Shown: positions 1 to 8,044 of the stretch, in pieces
Numbering within the stretch: the first letter of the stretch is position 1
How the letters are laid out: the number at the start of each line of letters is the position of its first letter
The notes under the pieces: generated by a model
Databases searched by the model: none
The model's input: the letters and a program-made list of their open reading frames with translations, nothing else
What the model was told of the DNA's origin: nothing
Position numbers and translations under genes: made by a program
Source: an uncultured Eubacteriales bacterium
GTDB lineage: Bacteria > Bacillota > Clostridia > Christensenellales > Borkfalkiaceae
Direction of reading: 5' to 3'
Length of the DNA stretch: 11,003 bases
Assembly: GCA_900545325.1 (NCBI GenBank)
Contig: UQZE01000069.1
Location: 1-11,003 of the forward strand

Positions 1-825
1 CTCAACCTTATGGTGAACGGCAAGGCCGATTACGTGCTTACGGGCAATTTTGCGACCAAGGCCTATGAAGAGGCCCTCAAATACGGCGACGCCGCGGTTG
101 CGGCTTCCTCCAAGGACAAGAATTTCACCTATATTCCCGACGTGGACAAAATAAAATTCCGCGACGGCATAGATTACGTGCACATCACGTCCAACAACAC
201 CATTTTCGGCACGCGCTACACCGCCCTGCCGAAAACGGACGCGCCCATCGTATCCGACATGAGCAGCTGTATTTTAAGCGAAACGGTGAACGTCGCCGAC
301 TACGGCGTGATCTACGCGGGCGCGCAGAAGAACGTGGCTCCCGCAGGCGTTACCATCGTCATTGCGAAGCGTTCCCTCCTCGGAAAGCAGAAGGACATAT
401 GCCCGACCATGCTGCGCTACGACATACAGGATAAGAACGACAGCCTGTACAACACCCCCCCGTGTTTCCCCATCTATGTCGCCATGCTCGTGCTCCGCAG
501 GCTGAAAAAGCTGGGCGGCGTCAAGGCCATGCAGGAAGTGAACGAATACAAGGCGGGGCTTTTATACGACTTTATAGACAATTCCCAGCTGTATAAAAAC
601 TACGTCGTCAAAAAAGACCGTTCGCTGATGAACGTGCCCTTCGTAACGGGCAGCGAGGAACTCGATGCTAAGTTCGTAAAAGAGGCAACGGCCGCGGGGC
701 TCGTTTCCCTCAAGGGACACAGGCTGGTGGGCGGAATGCGCGCCTCCATTTACAACGCCATGCCCGTGGAGGGCGTGAAAGCGCTTATATCCTTTATGGA
801 AAAATTCGAGCTGCAAAATAAATAA
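1..825 (+). CDS. serC: Phosphoserine aminotransferase, 3' part (start outside the window)
   Basis: A PLP-dependent class V aminotransferase that converts 3-phosphohydroxypyruvate plus glutamate to phosphoserine in cytosolic serine synthesis. The frame is open to the left edge, so about 274 codons are visible. The family is usually about 360 residues, so some 85 N-terminal residues are missing. Family marks seen are HITSNNTIFGT (codons near 180-210), VSDMSS, whose Asp normally contacts the PLP ring nitrogen, and YAGAQKN, whose Lys (codon 328-330) is the expected Schiff-base lysine. The C-terminal part reads GHRLVGGMRASIYNAMP, which carries the usual substrate-binding Arg region. The gene ends in TAA and is followed after 12 bases by serA, the preceding pathway step, so the two probably form an operon. 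The promoter lies outside the window. Identification is firm. Confidence 0.96.
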   Translation, partial: LNLMVNGKADYVLTGNFATKAYEEALKYGDAAVAASSKDKNFTYIPDVDKIKFRDGIDYVHITSNNTIFGTRYTALPKTDAPIVSDMSSCILSETVNVADYGVIYAGAQKNVAPAGVTIVIAKRSLLGKQKDICPTMLRYDIQDKNDSLYNTPPCFPIYVAMLVLRRLKKLGGVKAMQEVNEYKAGLLYDFIDNSQLYKNYVVKKDRSLMNVPFVTGSEELDAKFVKEATAAGLVSLKGHRLVGGMRASIYNAMPVEGVKALISFMEKFELQNK

Positions 826-827
826 AG

Positions 828-837
828 GCGGTGAAAC
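828..837 (+). promoter_or_regulatory. Ribosome binding site of serA
   Basis: AAGGCGGTGA lies just before the ATG at 838 and within the 12-base serC-serA gap. It supports that ATG and suggests that ribosomes finishing serC can restart on serA. Confidence 0.6.
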
Positions 838-2001
838 ATGAAAGAAATACTGACTTTGAACGCGATCAGCCCCGTCGCCGCGGAGGCGCTGGGCGGAAAC
901 TATATTTTATCCGATAAGGCGGAAAACCCCGCGGGCATTATGCTGAGGAGCTTTTCCATGCACGATTACGCCATGCCCGACAGCGTCGTAGCGGTGGCGC
1001 GCGCGGGCGCGGGAACGAACAATATCCCCTCCGCCGAATACGCGCAAAAGGGCGTGGTCGTATTCAACACGCCGGGCGCAAACGCCAACGCCGTCAAGGA
1101 ACTCGTGCTCGCCGCGCTGTTCGCCAGCGGCAGAAAGCTTGCGGAATCGCTCGAATGGGTAAATTCCATCGCCGATCAGGGCGACGAAATACCCAAGCTC
1201 GTGGAAAAGGGCAAGAAAAATTTCGTCGGGCACGAACTGCTCGGCAAGACGATAGGCATTATCGGCCTGGGCGCCATCGGCGCGAAGGTCGCCAACGCCA
1301 CCGAGGCCATCGGCATGAAGGTGCTCGGCTACGATCCCTATCTTTCGGTGGACAACGCCCTTTCGCTTACGCGCAAGATCAAGCGCGCGACCTCGCTCGA
1401 CGAGATCGCCGCGAACGCGGACTACGTTACCGTGCACGTGCCGCTGCTTGCCGACAACAAGGGCTTTCTGAACAAGAATTTCTTCGCCAAGATGAAGGAC
1501 GGCGCCGTGCTCGTCAACCTCGCGCGGGGCGAACTCGTGAACAACGACGACGTGATCGCGGCGGTAGAGAGCGGCAAGCTCGCCAAATACGTGTGCGATT
1601 TCCCGTGCGAAAAGCTGATCGGCAAAAAGAACATACTCTGTTTCCCTCACCTCGGCGCCTCCACGCCGGAGGCGGAGGACAACTGCGCCGTGATGGCGGC
1701 AAAACAGCTTAAGGATTTTATCGAAAACGGAAATATCGTCAATTCGGTAAACTTCCCCGCGTGTTCATCCGCGCGCTGCACCCCGTACAGAATTACGGTG
1801 CTCCATAAGAACCAGCAGAACATGATCGCGCAGATCTCGTCCATTCTCGCGAAAGAGAGCATCAACATAGAGAACTTCGAGAACAAGAACAAGGGCGAAA
1901 CGGCGTATACCATACTCGATATAGCCGCCGAAGCCGACGAAAAGGCGCTTGCCGAAATCGCCGCCATTGACGGCGTGTACAGGGTGCGCATGATAAAATA
2001 A
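838..2001 (+). CDS. serA: D-3-phosphoglycerate dehydrogenase, short form with a C-terminal ACT domain
   Basis: It oxidises 3-phosphoglycerate to 3-phosphohydroxypyruvate with NAD+, the first committed step of serine synthesis; its product is the substrate of the neighbouring SerC. The protein has 387 residues. The NAD-binding Rossmann motif GLGAIG is at 143-148, and Asp166 in YDPYL is the expected NAD-selecting acidic residue. The catalytic Arg is R230 in NLARGELVN, and the catalytic His is H271 in PHLGASTPEAE. E258 in DFPCE is the likely acidic partner. Residues 316-387 read as an ACT domain (RITVLHKNQQNMIAQIS...), the usual site of serine feedback. There is no extra ASB domain between the catalytic core and ACT, unlike the roughly 525-residue long form. 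The ATG start follows a good AAGGCGG site. Other 2-hydroxyacid dehydrogenases share the fold, but the serC linkage and ACT tail favour SerA. Confidence 0.95.
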   Translation: MKEILTLNAISPVAAEALGGNYILSDKAENPAGIMLRSFSMHDYAMPDSVVAVARAGAGTNNIPSAEYAQKGVVVFNTPGANANAVKELVLAALFASGRKLAESLEWVNSIADQGDEIPKLVEKGKKNFVGHELLGKTIGIIGLGAIGAKVANATEAIGMKVLGYDPYLSVDNALSLTRKIKRATSLDEIAANADYVTVHVPLLADNKGFLNKNFFAKMKDGAVLVNLARGELVNNDDVIAAVESGKLAKYVCDFPCEKLIGKKNILCFPHLGASTPEAEDNCAVMAAKQLKDFIENGNIVNSVNFPACSSARCTPYRITVLHKNQQNMIAQISSILAKESINIENFENKNKGETAYTILDIAAEADEKALAEIAAIDGVYRVRMIK

Positions 2002-2014
2002 GGCAGAAAAAGTG

Positions 2015-2080
2015 AAAAACCCCGCCTGCGGAACGCCTTTTTTCAAAGCAGAAAAGACAGACCGCAAGGCGGGGTTTCGT
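2015..2080. terminator. Long-looped hairpin between converging serA and lipoprotein genes, probably bidirectional terminator
   Basis: The arm AAACCCCGCCTGCGG (2017-2031) pairs with CCGCAAGGCGGGGTTT (2062-2077), about 15 base pairs with one bulged A; the loop is 30 bases. Read on the minus strand, the stem is followed by TTTTTCACTTTTT, a good U tract for the lipoprotein transcript. On the plus strand the tail is only TTTCGTTTA, so termination of serA would be weaker. The loop is longer than in typical intrinsic terminators, but the stem is strong and it sits exactly where two genes converge. Confidence 0.75.
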
Positions 2081-2133
2081 TTATGTTTCAGCCGAAAGAC
2101 GATAAACTCTGCGGGAACGAATATTTTTTATCG

Positions 2134-3006
2134 TTAATTCAAACCGCCGAGCGGATACGAATCGAGATCGGAGGGCAGCGCCACCTTGACGTCGCCCGAT
2201 TTCACGGAAACGCCGAAATTCAAATCGATTTTCATATTCATGCCGCTCATTTCCGTTTCGCCCTTTATCTTCATATCGGCTTTCACGCCGACGAGCGCGT
2301 CGTTTTCGTCGAACACGACATAAATATCCACCGCCGCGTCGCTCAGCGCTAGTCCCTCTTCGCCGATTTCCTCCATCAGGAATTCTTTGGTAACGGATAT
2401 TTTGATCTTCGTGCCGTCGCTCTCGTCCAGATATACTTTCACGCCTCTTTCCATCATGCCGATCAGTTCTTCGACGTCGAAAGAAAGCGACGAGGACTCG
2501 TTCTCCGCTTCGGCGGAAAGCGCATTAAAGGGAATTACGCCGTCGAGCGAAAGCGGCATCTTAATTTTCTGTTCGAGTTTCTGCCCGCCCGACGTCAGTT
2601 TCATATCGAGGTAGATAAATTCGCCCGCGATATATATACTCGCGTTCATGCTGCTCTTCCCTTCGCCCGTCGTCTTGCCCGAGATCTTGCCCGCGCCCGA
2701 AATCGTTTCGCCTTCGGCTTTCACGGCGAGATCGCCCTTGTAGTCCATGCCGGATTCGGAGGAAATACTCGCGCCCTGCGCGTTCATGCTCATTTCCGTA
2801 TTCAATTTCAGCTTGAAATCCATTTCGAATCCGCCGCTTTGTTCCGCCGCACTGCCGAGGTCGATCCCCGTCAAAGCGGTGCGCACTTCTTCCGCGGTGG
2901 CTTCCGTTTTGTAGTTGCCTTTAAACGTCTTATCGCCGCAACCGCTCATTGCGAACGCGCCGAACGCCAGAACCGCAGCCATTGCAATAGTCAATATTTT
3001 TCTCAT
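2134..3006 (-). CDS. Predicted lipoprotein of unknown function
   Basis: This 290-residue protein has a lipoprotein signal: basic MRK, a hydrophobic stretch (residues 4-20), then MSGC with Cys23 as the likely lipidated residue. Methionine at the -3 position of the lipobox is less usual than Leu. The mature part (24-290) is rich in Ser, Glu, Lys and Gly with alternating polar and hydrophobic residues, suggesting an extended beta-sheet protein on the outer face of the membrane. Runs such as GDLAVKAEGETISGAGKISG, and repeated polar/hydrophobic strands in MDFKLKLNTEMSM and MKIKGETEMSGMNM, resemble LolA/LppX-like lipid-binding lipoproteins in style, but I cannot assign a family. The start is well supported: AGGAGG lies five bases before ATG, with a strong promoter upstream. 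Hairpins flank it on both sides, so it is probably transcribed alone. Confidence 0.88.
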   Translation of the reverse strand: MRKILTIAMAAVLAFGAFAMSGCGDKTFKGNYKTEATAEEVRTALTGIDLGSAAEQSGGFEMDFKLKLNTEMSMNAQGASISSESGMDYKGDLAVKAEGETISGAGKISGKTTGEGKSSMNASIYIAGEFIYLDMKLTSGGQKLEQKIKMPLSLDGVIPFNALSAEAENESSSLSFDVEELIGMMERGVKVYLDESDGTKIKISVTKEFLMEEIGEEGLALSDAAVDIYVVFDENDALVGVKADMKIKGETEMSGMNMKIDLNFGVSVKSGDVKVALPSDLDSYPLGGLN

Positions 3007-3039
3007 ACACCCCTCCTACCAACGTTTATCATTAATTAC

Positions 3040-3069
3040 AGTATATACGCACCCGCGCGCTTTTGTCAA
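3040..3069 (-). promoter_or_regulatory. Sigma-A type promoter of the lipoprotein gene
   Basis: On the minus strand a perfect -35 TTGACA (3064-3069) is followed by 18 bases and a -10 TATACT (3040-3045, 5 of 6 matches to TATAAT). The hexamers end 34 bases before the ATG at 3006, leaving a short leader with an AGGAGG site. This is the closest match to consensus in the window. Confidence 0.8.
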
Positions 3070-3100
3070 CAATAAACGATATTTTCCCCGTTTTTTTGCA

Positions 3101-3138
3101 AAAATAAAGCGCGACTCGAAAAAGCCGCGCTCTTTTTT
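3101..3138. terminator. Terminator hairpin after the hydrogenase operon
   Basis: AGCGCG (3108-3113) pairs with CGCGCT (3126-3131) around a 12-base loop, starting six bases beyond the stop codon of the hydrogenase catalytic subunit. On the minus strand the stem is followed by TTATTTTTGC, an acceptable U-rich tail. On the plus strand it is followed by CTTTTTT, but no plus-strand gene needs it. The six-pair stem is short but entirely G/C apart from one A-T pair. Confidence 0.65.
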
Positions 3139-4873
3139 AATTGTATTTATTCCGCTTTACGTACTTCGTGTGCAAGATCTCGTGCGCCTTGTGGCTGCCG
3201 GGCTTGCCGAGGTAATTTTCATAAATTTCCTTGACGACGGGATTTTCATGGCTCTTTCTGATCGTCTTGGCCGCGTCCTCGTCGTAGAGGGCTTTCGCGC
3301 GGAGCGCCTTATAGTCCACCTCCCTCCTGGTATAGGTATCGAGTATGGGCTGGCCGCCGCCGTTCACGCAGCCGCCGGGACAGCACATGATCTCCACGAA
3401 CTGATAATCGGCCTCGCCGCTTTTTATCTTTTCGCAGAGCACTTTGGCGTTTTTCAAACCGCTCGCAACCGCCACCTTGACGTCGAGCCCGCCGACCTTA
3501 TAGCTCGCTTCCTTGATGCCCTCCATGCCGCGCACTTCCTTGAAATCGAGCTTACCGAGCGTTTCGCCCGTGAGCTTTTCCACGGCCGTGCGGAGCGCGG
3601 CCTCCATGACGCCGCCCGTCGCGCCGAAGATGACGCCCGCGCCCGAAAATTCGCCGAGCGGGTTGTCCATCTGCCCGTCGGGCAGGCAGTTGAACATGAT
3701 GCCCTTTTCCTTGATGAACTTGGCGAGTTCGCGCGTAGTCAGCGACGCGTCTATATCGGGATAGCCGGAGGCGTTCTGATAATCCCTCGTCTTTTCAAAT
3801 TTCTTCGCCACGCAGGGCATAACGGAAACGACGAAAATGTTTTTGGGATCGATACCGTTCTTTTCGGCGTAATAGGTCTTGATGAGCGCACCGAACATCT
3901 GCTGCGGGCTCTTGCAGGAACTCACGTTTTCCATGAGTTCGGGATAGTAGAACTCCATATACCGCACCCAGCCGGGCGAACAGCTCGTGATGAGCGGGAG
4001 CTTGCCGCCCTTTTCCACGCGCTCGATCAGTTCGTTGGATTCCTCCATGATGGTCATATCGGCGGCAAAGTTGACGTCGAACACCTTATCGAAACCGAGC
4101 AGTTTGAGCGCGGTGGCGAGCTTGCCCTCGACGTTGGTGCCGATGGGATAGCCGAATTCTTCGCCCAATCCCGCTCTCACCGAGGGCGCGCAGCCGACGA
4201 TAACCACCTTTTCGGGATCGGCGAGCGCCGCTTTCACGTCGTCGATCTCCTCCTTTTCGTGCAATGCGCCCGTCGGACAGACGTTGATGCACTGCCCGCA
4301 CGCCACGCACGGATTTTTGGAAAGGTCTTCGTCGAACGCGCAGCTTATCTTGGTGGAAAAACCGCGTTCCGTCGCGCCGATAACCGAAACTTCCTGCACG
4401 TTTTTGCATACGGCCACGCAGCGGCGGCAGAGTATGCACTTGCTGTTGTCTCGCACGAGGTATTCGGTGGCGTCGTCGTAAATGCTTTCGGGCACTTCGC
4501 CGGCGAACCTTGCGGAATCGCAGCCGTACTCCTTGGACAGCGCCTGCAGTTCGCAGTTCAGGCTCCTCGGGCAGGACAGACACGCGCGGTTATGATCGGA
4601 CAAGATGAGTTCGAGCGTGGTCTTTCTCGCCGCGAGAACCTTATCCGAATTGGTCGTAACCTCCATGCCTTCGGACACGGGATATACGCACGCCGCGACC
4701 ATGCTGCGCGCGCCCTTGACTTCCACCATGCAGATCCTGCACGCGCCGATGGCGTTGATCTCTTTCAGATAGCAGAGCGTGGGAATCCTGATGCCCGCAA
4801 CGCGCGCGGCCTCCAGGATCGTGCTGCCCTCGGGCACGCTTACGTTCATTCCGTTGATTTTAAGATTTACCAT
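3137..4873 (-). CDS. hndD: [FeFe]-hydrogenase catalytic subunit, HndD/HydA type of the trimeric NAD(P)-linked enzyme
   Basis: The catalytic subunit, reducing protons to H2 or the reverse, expected to be cytosolic and complexed with the two upstream gene products. From ATG at 4873 it has 578 residues. N to C: a [2Fe-2S] domain (C34, C45, C48, C62); a His-ligated [4Fe-4S] site (H94, C98, C101, C107); two [4Fe-4S] clusters (C146/149/152/156 and C189/192/195/199); the H-cluster domain with L1 TSCSPGW (C298), L2 MPCVAKKFE (C354) and L3 EIMCCPGGCVNGGG (C498, C502); and a small-subunit-like tail ending KAHEILHTKY. L1 has Ser299 where the textbook motif has a second Cys. An in-frame GTG at 4882 is rejected as start: it lies one base from the AAGGGGAG site, whereas ATG at 4873 is eight bases away and gives the usual MVNLKING start. 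Maturases HydE/F/G are not in the window. Confidence 0.95.
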   Translation of the reverse strand: MVNLKINGMNVSVPEGSTILEAARVAGIRIPTLCYLKEINAIGACRICMVEVKGARSMVAACVYPVSEGMEVTTNSDKVLAARKTTLELILSDHNRACLSCPRSLNCELQALSKEYGCDSARFAGEVPESIYDDATEYLVRDNSKCILCRRCVAVCKNVQEVSVIGATERGFSTKISCAFDEDLSKNPCVACGQCINVCPTGALHEKEEIDDVKAALADPEKVVIVGCAPSVRAGLGEEFGYPIGTNVEGKLATALKLLGFDKVFDVNFAADMTIMEESNELIERVEKGGKLPLITSCSPGWVRYMEFYYPELMENVSSCKSPQQMFGALIKTYYAEKNGIDPKNIFVVSVMPCVAKKFEKTRDYQNASGYPDIDASLTTRELAKFIKEKGIMFNCLPDGQMDNPLGEFSGAGVIFGATGGVMEAALRTAVEKLTGETLGKLDFKEVRGMEGIKEASYKVGGLDVKVAVASGLKNAKVLCEKIKSGEADYQFVEIMCCPGGCVNGGGQPILDTYTRREVDYKALRAKALYDEDAAKTIRKSHENPVVKEIYENYLGKPGSHKAHEILHTKYVKRNKYN

Positions 4874-4880
4874 TTCACAC

Positions 4881-4887
4881 ACTCCCC

Positions 4888-4890
<3 letters not shown>
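4881..4890 (-). promoter_or_regulatory. Ribosome binding site of hndD overlapping the hndC stop codon
   Basis: On the minus strand TAAGGGGAGT contains the hndC stop TAA (4888-4890) inside the Shine-Dalgarno-like AAGGGGAG. The ATG at 4873 follows at proper spacing. The arrangement suggests coupled translation, which would keep the two subunits in step, and it decides the start of hndD. Confidence 0.65.
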
Positions 4891-6747
<1,857 letters not shown>

Positions 6748-6758
6748 TTGTTTACCCC

Positions 6759-7256
6759 TCAATCGTTCATGTATTTTGCGAGCACGGCCGCGACGCCGTC
6801 CGCCGTGAGCTTGCCGTACACGTCGTCGTTCACCGTCATGACGGGAGCCAGACCGCAGCAGCCGATACACCTCGTGGCGTCGATGGAAAATCTGCCGTCG
6901 GGCGTAACTTCGCCCGCGCTCACGCCGAGTATCTTTTCCACTTCGGCGAGGATTTCGCCCGAACCTTTCACGTAGCACGCCGTGCCCAGGCACACGCCTA
7001 TTTTATACTTGCCCTTGGGCAGCAGGGAAAACTGCGAATAAAACGTGGCCACGCCGTAGACCTCCGCGAGGGAAACGCCCAGCGTGTCCGCAACGATCTC
7101 CTGTACTTCCTTAGGCAGGTAGCCGTAAATGCCCTGCGCCGTCTGCAGCGCTTCCATCAACGCGCCTTCTTTATCCTTGATCGCGTCGAGCGCCGCCCTC
7201 AGCTCGGCCTCCTGCTCCTTTGTGCCGTTGAACGGCAACGTACTTTTTTTTGTCAT
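6759..7256 (-). CDS. hndA: NuoE-like thioredoxin-fold [2Fe-2S] hydrogenase subunit, HndA/HydC type
   Basis: The small electron-transfer subunit and first gene of the operon, related to the 24-kDa subunit of complex I. It carries one [2Fe-2S] cluster beside the flavin subunit. From ATG 7256 it has 165 residues: a helical N-terminal part with the typical GYLP and YGVATFYSQF motifs (about 45-78), then the thioredoxin-like domain with ligands C89, C94 (VCLGTAC) and C130, C134 (CIGCCGLAP). An in-frame GTG three bases upstream (7259) could extend it by one residue, but GGAGG sits two bases from that GTG and five from the ATG, so the ATG is preferred. Length and motifs are normal for the family. It is followed by hndC after 11 bases and preceded by a clear promoter. 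Confidence 0.94.
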   Translation of the reverse strand: MTKKSTLPFNGTKEQEAELRAALDAIKDKEGALMEALQTAQGIYGYLPKEVQEIVADTLGVSLAEVYGVATFYSQFSLLPKGKYKIGVCLGTACYVKGSGEILAEVEKILGVSAGEVTPDGRFSIDATRCIGCCGLAPVMTVNDDVYGKLTADGVAAVLAKYMND

Positions 7257-7272
7257 CACAACCTCCGAATAT

Positions 7273-7305
7273 CTTGTAACAAGTGTTGTCTTCAGTTAAC
7301 ACAAC
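7273..7305. promoter_or_regulatory. Two abutting inverted repeats in the hydrogenase operon leader, candidate redox-repressor (Rex-like) operator
   Basis: CTTGT-A-ACAAG (7273-7283) is a perfect inverted repeat around one base. One base further lies GTTGT-11 bases-ACAAC (7285-7305), whose inner part contains GTTAAC. The predicted transcription start falls at about 7305, so a bound protein would block transcription. TTGT/ACAA halves and TTAACA recall the Rex consensus TTGTTAANNNNTTAACAA known in clostridia, but the match is imperfect: the second dyad is one base too long. Rex control by the NADH/NAD+ ratio is therefore inference. The one-base loop of the first repeat cannot form an RNA hairpin, which points to a DNA-binding site. 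Confidence 0.5.
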
Positions 7306-7311
7306 GTTATA

Positions 7312-7340
7312 ATTTTACCATATCTGAAAGAATTTTTCAA
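7312..7340 (-). promoter_or_regulatory. Promoter of the hydrogenase operon
   Basis: On the minus strand TTGAAA (7335-7340) is followed by 17 bases and TAAAAT (7312-7317), each 5 of 6 to consensus with ideal spacing. The TGG just before the -10 gives an extended -10 element. Transcription should start near 7305, leaving a leader of about 48 bases to the hndA ATG. Confidence 0.75.
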
Positions 7341-7384
7341 CACTTTTATACCCCTATTTCCGTTAATTCTTCGTTAAGGAAAAT

Positions 7385-7407
7385 AAAAAAACGCGCCCGA
7401 AGGCGCG
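7385..7407 (-). terminator. Intrinsic terminator of nrdR
   Basis: On the minus strand CGCGCC-TTCG-GGCGCG is followed by TTTTTTT (7391-7385), then ATTT. A six-pair GC stem capped by a UUCG tetraloop and a seven-U run is a textbook intrinsic terminator. It lies 55 bases after the nrdR stop and 45 bases before the hydrogenase promoter on the same strand, so it insulates that operon from nrdR read-through. Confidence 0.9.
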
Positions 7408-7462
7408 CCTTTGGCAAAAACAGGAAATCCTTGCGCGGCAAGCGGCAAAATCCCCGCCGTTT

Positions 7463-7927
7463 TCATTTGTTTTTCTTTGTGCCGACCATCTCTTCCAGCT
7501 CGCTCAGAAAAGCCGAAATATCCTTGAAGGAACGGTATACCGAGGCGAAGCGCACATAGGCGACCTCGTCTATATCCTTGAGCCCGTCCATCACCATTTC
7601 GCCGATCTGCTTGCTCGTGATCTCCTGCTCGAGCGAATTGTAGACCTTTTTGCTGATCTCGTCCACGAGTTTATCTATTTTATACATCGGAACGGGGCGC
7701 TTTTCGCAGGCGCGAATAATACCGTTTTTCACTTTATTCGGGTCGTACGTCTGTCTGTTTCCGCCGTTTTTCACCACCAGCACGGGCGTTGTTTCCACCG
7801 TTTCGTACGTGGTGAAGCGCCTGCCGCAGGAAACGCATTCCCTGCGCCTGCGGATAATGGTGCCCTCTTCCGTCGAACGCGAATCGATCACCTTGCTTTC
7901 CGTACAGCCGCAATACATACATTTCAT
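7463..7927 (-). CDS. nrdR: Transcriptional repressor NrdR
   Basis: NrdR senses ATP/dATP and represses ribonucleotide reductase genes, matching deoxynucleotide supply to need. The protein has 154 residues, the normal length. The N-terminal zinc ribbon uses C3, C6 (MKCMYCG) and C31, C34 (CVSCGRRF), with the family-typical VIDSRSTEEGTIIRRRREC between them. The ATP-cone domain follows (about 47-137), starting PVLVVKNGG and including the conserved stretch VDEISKKVYNSLEQEITS and YVRFASVYRSF. The ATG at 7927 has GGGAG nine bases upstream. No NrdR-box pair is evident around it and no ribonucleotide reductase gene is in the window, so its targets lie elsewhere. It faces away from the DUF1294-like gene, and a strong terminator ends its transcript. 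Confidence 0.97.
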   Translation of the reverse strand: MKCMYCGCTESKVIDSRSTEEGTIIRRRRECVSCGRRFTTYETVETTPVLVVKNGGNRQTYDPNKVKNGIIRACEKRPVPMYKIDKLVDEISKKVYNSLEQEITSKQIGEMVMDGLKDIDEVAYVRFASVYRSFKDISAFLSELEEMVGTKKNK

Positions 7928-7957
7928 CTTACGTTTCTCCCTTTCCCCTTTCTTTTG

Positions 7958-7986
7958 AGTTTATCACTATTTTCGGGTTTTGTCTA
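7958..7986 (-). promoter_or_regulatory. Probable nrdR promoter
   Basis: Minus-strand TAGACA (7981-7986, 5 of 6 to TTGACA), 17-base spacing, then TAAACT (7958-7963, 4 of 6 to TATAAT). It would start transcription about 25 bases before the nrdR ATG, just ahead of its ribosome binding site. It overlaps the plus-strand promoter candidate almost completely. Confidence 0.5.
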
Positions 7987-7990
7987 TAAT
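7961..7990 (+). promoter_or_regulatory. Probable promoter of the DUF1294-like gene
   Basis: A perfect -10 TATAAT (7985-7990) lies 18 bases after TTATCA (7961-7966, 4 of 6 to TTGACA). This predicts a leader of roughly 48 bases before the ATG at 8045. The -35 is weak, so the call rests mainly on the -10. Confidence 0.5.
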
Positions 7991-8044
7991 TTTTCTAAAA
8001 TTACGCAAATTAAACTTGAAAATCATTTACCAAACGGGGGTAAC

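Noticed and set aside
907..1650. A 247-codon minus-strand frame inside serA
   Set aside because: It is a shadow of serA, with no binding site or family motif.
2100..2133. AT-rich inverted repeat CGATAAA / TTTATCG next to the lipoprotein stop codon
   Set aside because: Only seven mostly A-T pairs with a 20-base loop; too weak to call, and the strong hairpin at 2015-2080 already explains termination.
6748..6993. An 82-codon N-terminal extension of hndC
   Set aside because: It lies inside hndA and is Arg-rich and non-homologous in character; the ATG at 6747 has a good binding site and gives the normal family N-terminus.
7411..7462. Possible second hairpin CGGC/GCCG after nrdR
   Set aside because: Four pairs with a nine-base loop and no U tract; the UUCG terminator next to it suffices.
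7955..8044. A longer start for the DUF1294-like gene
   Set aside because: The extension covers the TATAAT promoter element and has no ribosome binding site before 7955, whereas 8045 has one.
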